From Atriophallophorus winterbourni (lineage: Eukaryota; Platyhelminthes; Trematoda; Plagiorchiida; Microphallidae): DNA of 64,000 bases. The notes beneath the pieces were generated by a model. That model saw only the letters and a list, made by a program, of their open reading frames with translations, ran no database searches and was not told the origin of the DNA. The position numbers and the translations under genes were made by a program. The stretch is from NCBI GenBank assembly GCA_013407085.1, contig JACCGJ010005201.1, positions 93,442-157,441 of the forward strand, read 5' to 3'. This document shows, piece after piece, positions 27,501 to 39,500 of this stretch (within the stretch, counting starts at the first letter, position 1; every line of letters starts with the position of its first letter).

Positions 27501-30500
27501 TCTGTATCGAGAGAAGCTCCATACGCTAACAGTCGATTACAATATGGGGTTTAATGTATCACGAATTTAACAACATCATTTGTTTGCATTTTTCCTATCC
27601 ATGTTTTCGAGATGTGATTCGTTTAAGTTGTAGAACACGCATTAGCGATTTCAAATGCCACTGCATAGCTACATCGTGGCTCTTACGTTCAATGGTACGC
27701 CAGTTTCCATCTAATTTTCAGCCGATGAAAGGTCTCAGATTAGAAAGTGATTATCCATCGATGAGATATCAGTGCTCATTTAACCCTTACCTCATATGAC
27801 ATGGCCATCGGTTTTATCTATCTAACTGAGCATTCTTCACAGTTGATTTGATACACAAAATATTAAAACTTTCTACGGTTCATCTACGTCAACTGAAGAT
27901 TTCGACCCTCCCGATATGTCTCCACTATTACGCAACATGTCATAGGGTACACATAACACTACATTATTTTCATGTCACTAACATTTGTTGGCATTTCGAA
28001 TGCAGAAAATTTGATCATCCTCTAGAAGTAGTTGAAAAAGGTCGAGTGGTAATACGATTTTCCAATTAACCGGCTATTGCTGAATGCTTTCAAATAATTT
28101 TAACGGAATTGGCGTAAAATACAAAACGACAGAAGGAGAAATAAATTTTTGGCGTAACGCCAAATGTTCGGAGAGGAAACGGATTCCATGAAAGCCCGCC
28201 TAGCAAAACAACAACAATAATCACTTTGTTCTGCTCTGTTCTGCTTATTTTAATTCTCTGGAATGCAGATTAAAGAACGGTTTTGGATACCACATAGTCA
28301 ATAACTGCTTTAACATTGTATTTAAAACTAAGTGTGAATGTTGATTGTGAATTAGGCGATAAGTATATTAAAGTAAACAACGGAGTGGACCCTTTAAAAT
28401 ATACGCGTAAGACAAACAGAAGTCCGTCGATTTCAATGAAGTGTCTGACATTCGGAAAACAAACACATCTAGTTTAAGTATTCATTAGATATGACACGTG
28501 ATTTGTAAAACCCGGTTAATTTAACACGATCAACACCACAAAATGCAGTTGTGTAGCTGAAGAAGTATAATTGGATTGGTGATGATCTACTATCAGACTG
28601 CCAGATAATTACTTTAATTATACACACAACAGCGTCAATCGTAGAGCAATACATTTATAAAACGAATCAGTTGTCATAATGTTCAGAATGCATCTTAGCA
28701 GGGGTAAAGTAATACTTATCAACATTTCCTAAACCACAAAATAATGCGTCTTAGCGAAGTTCATTTTTGAACTCTCATAGGCTAGTGTCCAACTGTTTCC
28801 CAATACGGAGTAGCAAAACTGAAGCTGTTTCGGATTTGAAAATGTAACTGACAATCAAAATTTTTCCATTAAACTATAAAGTCTATCTTCTGTGCGTTCA
28901 TTGCATTCTAGTAATTTGTGTGGATAAATTAATATCATTTGCTGAAAATTTGTTCAAACATATAAAGCTCTATTCCTCTTCCGCTTCTTCTTCCTCAATA
29001 ATTGACCGCTTTCAGCTGCAAAGAGGAAGTTATCGGTTTAACATTCCATGGTTCATATTATTTCAGCGCGATTGAATTGACGGTCGTGTTCGTGTAAGGT
29101 GCTTGTTTACCCCTATACTGGCTCGCCTCTTCGCTACATAGTTTGCAGATCTCTCTAACTTCTGCATTATAAGCTGATATACGTAAAAATGATATTTCTG
29201 TTATCGACATTATAAGCTAATCATCTTTCATGGATTATTCGTCTATTGCTCATCAAATTTTAACCAATATGGTGATTAATTTGCGAATATATTTCATGCC
29301 AAACGGTATTTTCCCTGAACCAGATGGACTGTATATTGTTATGACCAACGTCATTAAGCCAATAATTGTATCATTTACTTTCCCTGAAGCCGGTATACAG
29401 CACATGCGCAGACTTTCCTTGGTTTCTCTTCTCATCACAATGTTTTCCATTTGCTTCGTCCTAGATATCGTATGTTACATTCCTGGTGTTGTTCAGCTAC
29501 TTGTTGCTGGTCGACTTCAAGATTCGTATTTCCATGGTGGAGTATGTTGTCATCGCTTGGGTCATCACGCTTTTCATTGAGGAAATCAAACAAGTAAGTC
29601 TTTCCATGAGATTTAGCGTTCAACTTATGCAACGCTAATATCAAAAATAACATTCCAAAGTATTGTGGCTAGTTACATTGGGTGTTATGCGATGATAAAT
29701 AGTGTCCTAATGTACATAAATATATATTGTTTACGATGTCTTATAAACTTTCACGACTAACTTCATGACAGCCGCGTTGAGCGTATGAAGACCTAATAAA
29801 ATATACATATCCTTCTGTATGGGTGTGGAAGGTTACGACAGGCCAATCGAGGGCATCTATTTCCCGTCCCAATGCCCATTACGTTGATTGCACAGGTTTC
29901 GAGGACACTCGATCTTATATTAACAGCCTCATCCCCACGTTTCACACCCTGTTGTCCATTGTGTACCAATGAATTGGTACACCTTTAAAAAGTTACACCA
30001 CGTTCAACCACGAATCGCATGACATAAGAGAACACCAATTTGTTAAACACGTTTATTACATACATGACAAAGAATAAAACACGCCTATCTTATATAGGTG
30101 AATTTCGGTACCACAACACTTTCATTGACATTTCAGTACTGGTTGTCACTGTGATCTGATTTATCGATCGATTTCTGCCTATCGGTTCAATTCAAGCCCT
30201 CTCCACTTTGGCCGACCTTGATAACTTGCATATCGTTCAATAGCTGCTGATGTTATTCATCCTCCCGTGTTCCCAAGGATGACATTGCTCTAACCGTTCT
30301 GCTGTAATTCTTCGGAAAACCGAATTAGTTCGGTTGTGCGATTGTTCTCCTCGGGCGTTTCGGCGCATCCTGCTCTGGTGTTCTGCTGGAGGGTGGCTTT
30401 CTGGATATCGTCTCAAAGCACATGATTAGCTTGGTTGTCTTGGGATCAAGATGGTTGGATCTTTCAAAATTTGGTGTTTTGAAGTTAAAAACGTTTTACC

Positions 30501-33500
30501 GTTAGGTGATAATACGTTCTCAAAGTCATTAGTCACGGAACATTGTAAAACCGCTACTAGAATGTTTATCTTTGCACACCAATTATGCATTATTCGTAGA
30601 GAGTTATGTTATAGAGGAACAAAAAATCCTATTTCAAACCGTCAAAATATAATTTTCTATGATTGAATCTAAGTTGAGCAGTGTGATTCTAAATAGAATT
30701 TATGCGCCATAGATGCAATTACCCGGCAATTGAGTTCAACCAAAAATAAAGCTAAAATGTATCAGTATTTCGAATTCTGCTGTTCAACTTTTTGCTGAAT
30801 ATTCATTCTAATATCCCACATCCCCTTTTTACCAAACAGATTGCTTGGGTAAGTTGAAATTCAGTATCGATTCTGAAATATCATTTATTTTATTTCCACT
30901 TTTCTGATAATTTGTGCCAAATTCATTAACCGAACTCAGACATTAGCATCAGTAGAGCACAACCCTTCTTCACTTAAATCGAACGAACGTTTTTCATTGG
31001 CGTGAATAAACCACTCTAAATCGTGTTGTCGAATTAAGGTGAACATATATTGCTGACAATGTTTAGAGAGTACCTCTTCGTTCAGCATTCTTTTTGGATT
31101 GCTGAATAGTGAGAGGTCAATCCTTTCGCTCAGCGTATTCCGAAAAATTAGTGCACAACTCTAGTTAATCTCTCTAGTTAATTCTAGCCACTTAAAAAGT
31201 GCAATTTGAATAATCAAAATATCTATAGGGCATCATTCTCTCACTATTTCGATTTTGAGGACTGTGCCGAATGCCGGCCTATGTACAAGGTGTAGCTTTT
31301 ATTTGCCTCAGCAAGTAAGACCACTTATATGGCAAAAGTAGCGACAAAATGTGTCTAAAAATGTCTAAAAATCACTTTTTAGGTGACAACTTCAAACAGC
31401 AAAAGAGCTAATTATGGTAGATTGGAAAAGTGTTGCCGGTTCGTAAGCGATGTTGATAGGAGCGCATATTAGCTGACATAACAGACTTGCCTGGCGCGTT
31501 AGACAATTTAGCCACAAAATTTAACAAATCTATGTCAACTAGACGTAGAGATTAAAATGCCATGATTCTTCATGTTTGTGGTATTTGATGAAAAAGGTAT
31601 ACAAGCCACTGACACGATGACAAGAATGACTTGACAACTCCTTTGAAACTAGGTTGAAGTTGTCCGATGCACTTAATGGTTTTTCTTGCATAATCAGAAA
31701 TTTTCCTCAAGAAGGATCGTAAATTTGCCTTGCCCGTTTTTTATTGGCGCTCGCAAGTATTAGTACGTGATTCGAATAAGATTGTCGAATACAGCTTGAC
31801 AAAGCGAAACTGAAGTTCAGCGGTTCGGTCCCTGACGGTATTCTCGTATTCGAGAAATCACCATTGGGCATCTCTGATCGATGACAGCAAGCACAGCGAT
31901 AAGCAGTTTGCGCGATGTCCTCGTGAGCAACGTTCATCAGACGCTCTCCAAGAGCACTTCACAATGGGTCTCCAAAGTTGGACAATCATGCACAATAACA
32001 ATAATAATTATACTAATAAAAATAAATGAAATTCTAATAACAATTTTGTATTATACTGTTGTATTATACTTTATCGTGAATTATGTGAAAACAGGCATTT
32101 TATTTTAAATGAAAATTATATGTTCAATGATTCAGTTTATGGTGTGCTCAAGTTAAGTGGCTCATATTCAGTGTTCAAAATAAATTGAGTTAATCTAAAT
32201 TGGATTCAGTGGAGCGTAAGAGTCGGTAATGTAAGCACCCTTTCTTATCGGGAGTGAGATTTGTTACGAAAATGTGCGCAAATTCTAGCACAAATTAAAC
32301 ATAGCATCAATAAAAATCTAAAATCTAATTGAATGATCAGCCGCTTTTGACGTCAAATGAACTGGTAATCGTTTGGTTAATTACGTGCTCGCAGGCAACA
32401 CGTCATTGTCGGACGTTAGCGCGATTGAACCAAACACTCCAAAATTGTAATGAAACTCCCATGGTTATTGAGCGTGTCTTGAAACAACCACTTACGTCTA
32501 GTTTACAGTCAGATTTATGGCAATTCTCAATGATTCATCCACCATCAATTCTGTCGCGATTTTACGGATAAGATAAATTTTAAAAAGTAAACTCCGCGAT
32601 ATCATATGACGATCGTGACTAACCAAACCACGAGCTAGGCGAAGGTCCCCGCTCGAACGTCTAGTTTGATGAAATAATCTGTGCACCAGAACGATCAATC
32701 TGGACATATTCGGATGATCTCCAACGATTGAAAATTTTAGTTTTGTAATGTAAATAAGTAGTTACAAACAGGCTATAGTAAAATTGTATAATTGTATAAA
32801 CAATATAACGAAATAGATTAAACAGTATATAATTGTTCTGAAAACGAATAATGCAATAAAAATTCGTCTAATTTCGTTTTAAAGTCATGCAAGCCAGTGG
32901 AGTGAGCAACGGTTGAAGGTAAACTGTTCCAAGTAAAACAGACACGGACAGAGTAAAAATAACTTCTACAGTTCATGCGGGAATGGGGTACGACCAGCAC
33001 ATATTCATGGATCAGATAATTTCTTGTATCCCTTCGCGTGAATAAATCCTGTAAGGGATGATTCGGGGTATGGAATGTTTTGTAAAGTAAGATAAGGTCT
33101 CCTCTGATTCGTCAATAAGGAAAGTCGAAACAGATTCATTTGAGTTATCCTTTCTTTATAAGGCTTGTTTCGGATGCTCAGAACTAGTTTTGTTGAGCGG
33201 TGATAGATTCGCTGCTTAAGTTCAACATCCTTCTTGAGCCACGGAGACCATGATTGCATACCGTATTTCACGGCTTCAAACATTTATAGTTTCTCTTCAG
33301 TAAACGGGGATGCGAAGAAAATTATTAGGGCCTTTCCATTTTGGAAACCTCATTTCTGGCAATCACTGACTATAAAAGTCTCAAGCATTCCCAACCATTC
33401 AAACGAGTTATTGGGATATATTCTGCTCAAAATTTCCTTCGGAGAATGAAGAAGTATATGATGATGGCAAACAGCCCGAAACCGGTAGTGGTGTGTGAGG

Positions 33501-36500
33501 GATGAGGATGCGAGCACCACAATATTAGATCGTTTATAAGCGCCTCGAATGCTCGGCCAGGAATCACTTCGTGATTCTGTATTTGAACATCGTGGTTCTT
33601 TGTAAGAATCCTATAAAACAGTGACATAGAAGTATAACTTCGTTTACCTATTTACCATTGTTTCAATGCTCACTGAACCTGATCTTGCTGTCTCCACCTG
33701 ATGACGGCAAACAGCCAGAAACCGGTAGTGGTGTGCAAGTGATGGGGATGTGGGTACCACAATATATACGATATGATCATCGTACTCACTAATTTTGTTT
33801 TGCGTAACCACTTCCTAATGCAAACTAATTGAGCATGTTATACCCTAAGATACCTTGAAAGTACCTTGAAATTCCAGAGCGATACACAATGCAAAATATG
33901 CAACAAGATAATTCGATTTACTTCCTTTCCATTTACAGTACAGTTCAGAGCGCGTAAACTCTTTTTCAATGCTACAATTAGACAGCAGCGCGGCGCGAAA
34001 AACATTGGTCTAGTGTCTTATCAAATACTTTTCTTTTGAAAACCCATCAAGCTAAATCGTTGATCGATTGGAAGCAAATTGGAAATGTAGTAACCATCAA
34101 GCGAAATTCGCCTACAATCTCTTTTGCTGACAAAATCTCATTTTTCTTCAAATATTTCCAAAATCAAACTCTCTTTGTTTTCTTACAGGATCTACGCCAT
34201 CAGTATCTTAACTATGCCTTAGCCCAAGTTCTAAAGATGTTGACATGTCTGCGATATAATTGTACTTTAGTGAAAGGTCACCGTTTGTTTTGATTTGGTG
34301 TCGCGTCGCGGGGACAGAGCTGGACTGTTGTGTATCGATTAGGTTTGCGGTGTGGCCACCGGCCATACTGAATAACTGCGGTAAAGTTGAACGGATGAAG
34401 TGCAAGGTCACGGCCATGCACGTGATAAATACAAAAGTTGTGTCGTTCCCGAAACGTCCCGTTGCTTTAGCGATATCCTAAAATTTATAAACAAATTTAA
34501 TATTTAGCAATGTAGTGGAAAACGTTGGTGACCGATCGGGGAAATTTGTAATAAATCAGTGAGAGCAGCTTTTGACACAGAAGCTTCGTCAGATCCTAGG
34601 TCTGTTTTATGAAATTTAATGGTTAATTCAAATTTTTAGCGCTCCTGGATTGTGGCACTGTTGAAGTAGAAATTAGAAATTGTACCACGTTCTAAATAGA
34701 CACATTGATGTAGATGTGTTGGTAGACATAGCAATTGTTCACAATTCGCTGCTCATGACATATAGTTTTACTGTAAATATATGACGTGTAAAAACAGAAG
34801 AAACCCAACCTAGATGCTTCATTGAAAAGCGAGCAATGGATAAAATAAAAGATGTGAAACCATCATGCGCTTGTGATGTACATCCGTGGGCGACATCGAC
34901 CAAAACACTCCAACAACAACAACAACAACAACAACAAACAACCGTGTATGATACAACATATTCGCTTCGTTTGTAACCTGAAAAAATACCCTTCAGTTCA
35001 GGGACGATTGCACACAAGATTTAATTTCAAGCGTTTACGAATTTAAGTAGCTTGAATCTTATTTCAAAAACTTTCTCTATTTGATTTCGTTTGACAAACA
35101 TTTTACCATTAATTATATTGAAAAATCGCCCTGCTTCGCATCTGCCTCTATAATCGGAAATTTTGTCACTACCGAATTTGACAGCATTCATGTTTAGCAA
35201 CTTGGTGTTGGTTCCTGTAAACGAATGTTTCTACTGATTACGCCATGCATAGAATGAAGCCCTTTCACTGAGATTATCCCCTACACTCGAATAGATTAGC
35301 GACCTCACCTCACTAAGAACTGAATGGATGTGTAAAACCATAATTCAGAGATTCCTTCGTTATTGTATGCTAGTTTCTTGTTGAAACGTATATTTCAAAC
35401 TTCAGAGATTCAGTTTATTAAGTGACTATATGCTCATGTGCACGCATTTCCATCACACACACACACACCACGATCATGTTCATGTTCATGGGTTCAAACC
35501 CTGTCTACATGAGCGTGAGCTCATGTAATTGAACAGGTTGGTCGTACCAACTTTATCCAACAGTGGCATACAAGCGCAACTTGTTTACAACTCTTCCACT
35601 GTATCAAGCACATGTGGATCCTGATGGTACTGCCCCTATCTGATGAGTGCAAACAGTCCGAAAACAGTCTTGGGGTTTTTGTCATGGAAATGCACGCAAA
35701 TGCGAATTGTTGTCTATATTTAACGTTTTTGATACGCTCGTGCAAACGCCCCGACTTCGTATACTAAAAGCTCCAAATTAGATTGATAAATAAGTCAGCA
35801 TCTTCTATCCAATGACTGTGATACATTTCTAACTCGTTTCCACTTATCAATCCCAAACAACGAATGCAATAAAATTGTTACGATTCAAATAATGCACATC
35901 CAAGCTACGTTGGATTGCATCATTTCTCAGTAGTTAATCAACACGTTCTCTTCCCACCCGGCAACTACTCGACTTTTCTGTTTAATAATTCAAGTCAATA
36001 CGTCCAAAGTGGATCTGACTGCAAAACCTACCTTAATCTGTTATTGATTTCGTAAAATCTCAAAGTTATGTCTGAAACGATATTACTTGTTCTGTTTTCC
36101 ACACTTTTCACATTATCCACTCCCAGTTATATAATTATTTGTTCGATGAAATGGTATATTGTTCTCAGTTTAAAAGACTAATAAAATTCACTTTGGTAAA
36201 AAATGTTTACTCGTTTATTCTGTCGCATGAAAGTTTCATCATCTACTCGGTTAAAAAGCATATAATTTTAGTTGTTTATTAGATGAATGATTAATCGTTT
36301 GAATGTTTTTTCCAAAATACGTTACAAGTTGAAAGTTGCAGCCGATGAAATAAGTCGTTTATTTATTGTATTCACATTTTGAACAGCGAATGTTGCTTAG
36401 TGTTTCGTTTTATAAGACTTTTCGTGTCACACTTTCGCAATTGTTTTCCCTTGCAAATAATTTGGTATTATTGTCTGTATCTTGACTTATGAATGTGCAA

Positions 36501-39500
36501 TTCTAGTCAGGGAGTGATGATGAACTGACTAAACCGCCTTAGAGTAGCTTTGATATTTCAGTAAACTTATTATTGATTTGGGTGTATGTTAGCATAGCAG
36601 GAAAAAGCCATTAGCTCTTTTTGTTCTATCATTGAATTATAAATAATAAGTTATCCTAAAAAGGTTACATTACGATCGATGTTGTTTTGTGTTCTTTAAA
36701 AAAACGGGACAACAGAGTAGAAAAATGTTCGAATTACAGCCTCTGTTTTCACCAATCTTCTCGTTATATTTCAGGCTGTCTTGTCTGGCATTAGTTTCCG
36801 AACATACATTTCGGATGGGTGGAATAAGCTAGATTGTGCCGGCCTCGGTCTTTATATCGCGGGTTTTATCTTGCGTTTGACGGTCTTGGTGCGAATTGAA
36901 GGCTCAAATCAACCATTGGACCCGATGCACGAACGCTTCTACATCGTCACGGACACTTATTTGGACATATCTCGGATTTGCTTGTCAATCAGTCTGTTCG
37001 TATTCTACATTCGACTGATGTACACGTTCAGTTTCAATATCGCTCTAGGACCAAAACTAATCATGATCGGTAAAATGGTAAGTCACGTTGCCTTGACGGT
37101 TCTAATCATGTCAATGGAGTTCGTATTGTGATTGTACAATGTAGATCAACTTGAAACACAAAGCATAGAGTTATCGGAGTTCAGAACACAATATCTATTT
37201 TGGTATTAAAGGTTTAGTAATGGGAAGAATATTTCTATAAAGCGTCCCGAAGTTTGGCGGTGGAACATAGCCTACACATCGCAAATTTTATAAGTATAAC
37301 TAAAAAGAACAGTCAAAACGGCAAGCATAAGTGAATTACAGTATCACAAATCCTGGCAAGCAGCTTGATTGCCTGATGTTGAGCACAACAGAATAGAGAC
37401 ATGAGGTTATGTACATACAAACAATATAGAGACAAAATCCTCACTTGCATGCATAAACATAACACACTACACGAACGGTTTCGTGCTGTTCGCACTCATC
37501 AGGATCCACAAGCTTTGAAACAGTGCAGTATAGCAACCATTTATGCATTTAATTAAACAGATTGGCGCTAATAAGTCATTTTCGATAAACTTTTCCCAAT
37601 AATCCTGTTAAGATTTAAGATGTAATATTCCAGAATTTATGGTATAAAAGCATATCGCTGTACTACACCATCGGCTATTCGTATAAGGACAAAAATAAAT
37701 AAAAATTGAGGCTTTGTGGGTCAAAATATCTTGTATTTTCTCGGTATGACAACAACGTTATATTTGATTATCCAGGTTTGACAATACGTAATTAAGGTAC
37801 TTCCAATAGTGTTCTGTGTATTGGTGTATGAGGTGTCTCAGTGTACATGATGTATGTTAGACTTTATACACGGCTATTCACGAATGCTCATTGCACACTC
37901 GCTTAAGTGATTTTAGCTGAACCTCAAATACTTGAGCAAGCCAAATTTACACTAAACCATAAGTGCACCAGGGTTATCAACCAACAACATTATACTAGTG
38001 ATTAAATTTTGCATTAGTCCACGCTTGATTTTTCTCTCATTTTCTAGTTCATCTCTAAATAACTCAGTCATTTTTCTCTTAGGAACTCGATATAGTCACA
38101 TTTTAGTCTTATTTATCGTCCGAAATTGCGTGGAAAAATCACCTAATTTTAACTTGCTGGCTAAATCACTTTTCAACTTTTTTTATTAGGTGACAAATGA
38201 TCTGATTCCGTTCATGATCATTTTGACTGTAATAATGGTCGGTTACGCGGTGGCAGCACAGTCTATCGCCTACCCGAACGGATTGTTTTCAAAAGACAAC
38301 ATGACACTTGGTATGTTGCGCTAAAAAAAACGTTGCATGGTTTTTGTTCATTAAAAGTGTGTGCCCTATTCAATGTCCAATACAATTACGTGCTTGTCCA
38401 ACGTTATACACTGCATTTGCATGATTGATCGTGTTGTATTGCTGCGTTGTAAATGTATCGAAATCCGCAACGGCTCCTGGTTTTAATTTCCTCAAAACGA
38501 GGAACGCCCAAAATTTTATGCTTGTTGAAAAATGCATTACTGAATCATCGACGTTACCAGCCTGGCAACCGGAAGACCGGATGAATGCATAATGAATTGC
38601 ATATGAGAAGGTACCAATTTTTACGAGAGGTAATATCGGATTGAATTCTTCAGGTTATCGATCGTTGCAATATAGGATTTGCTGGTCGCATTATTGGAAA
38701 TCACAGCAAAATTTGATATTCTGAGCGTTTTGCTTTAAAGTGAATAATCAGGTGTAATCGATCGATTTATTACTTTTTTCTAAATGTCAAAATGTGAAAA
38801 AAACGAAAGAAACTTGAGATTTCTTCTTTTTACGGGAGCGTTGGCGACTTTGGAATTACATTTCTTTGTGACTGCAGTTTCTGGCATCTGATAATTTTCA
38901 AATATGAAATAAAATATTGTCTTTCTAATTGCATCTTACATACTTGAGATCAACAAGATGACTATGGACGCTTGCAGGCTGTTCTTGGTTTGACTCAACA
39001 ACAGATTTCAGAATTTTCCTGATTTTAGCTCAAACTGGTTTTAGGTTTTGTAATGGGCGATGAACATTCTGAAGATTTTACTGATATAAATTCAAAGTTC
39101 GTTGGGAATGTATGTAATGATACAGAAAAAGTTTCGATATTCAAGATTCAAGATCTTGGATGTACGTATGTAAACATATTTGATTTTGTAGCCAAAGTAT
39201 AAGCCTGTGGAAGCTGAATGGTTTTCACTTAACGAGAATGCGTCGTACCTTGAACATAAGATAGATATATAACCTCTTCACCATTTACTTCTTCAGTGCT
39301 GGCAGGAGGGGGGTGTCCCACAAGAGATGCGAGACACAAAGATCATCACGCTATTTAAGAATAAAGGAGATAGAAACGACTGCAACAATTACAGAAGAAT
39401 CTCCTTTCTGAATTTTGTAGGCAAATTGTTTGCTAAAGTCTTACAGATCCGGCTGCAAGTTTTAGCTGATAGAATTTACTCCGAATCTCAATGTGGCTTT

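Larger units (their letters stand above)
33450..33770 (+). repeat. Hammerhead-bearing repeat, tandem dimer (unit about 240 bp)
   Basis: Two hammerhead cores flank one full unit. The expected cleavage points, after 33487 and 33727, are 240 bases apart. The interior has gtttataagcgcctcgaatgctcggccaggaatcacttcgtgattc, then tttgaacatcgtggttc, and ccattgtttcaatgctcactgaacctgatcttgctgtctccac just before the second core. The dimeric layout with a ribozyme in each copy is that of retrozymes and of Penelope terminal repeats. Confidence 0.75.
29594..36774 (+). other. Intron 13 (7.2 kb), repeat-rich
   Basis: It holds an LTR-like minus-strand repeat (29825-30420), a CR1-like minus fragment (32790-33290), a hammerhead dimer (33450-33770), a pLTR-like core (34530-34610), an RTE-like tail with (CAA)n (34850-34940) and a fold-back hammerhead repeat (35430-35705). 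I see nothing definable at 30430-32780 or 35710-36770. Confidence 0.55.

Noticed and set aside
29230..29580. 116-codon frame overlapping exon 13
   Set aside because: It is in a different frame from the S1-S2 exon, which reads through the same bases with clear TRPM residues and strong splice sites.
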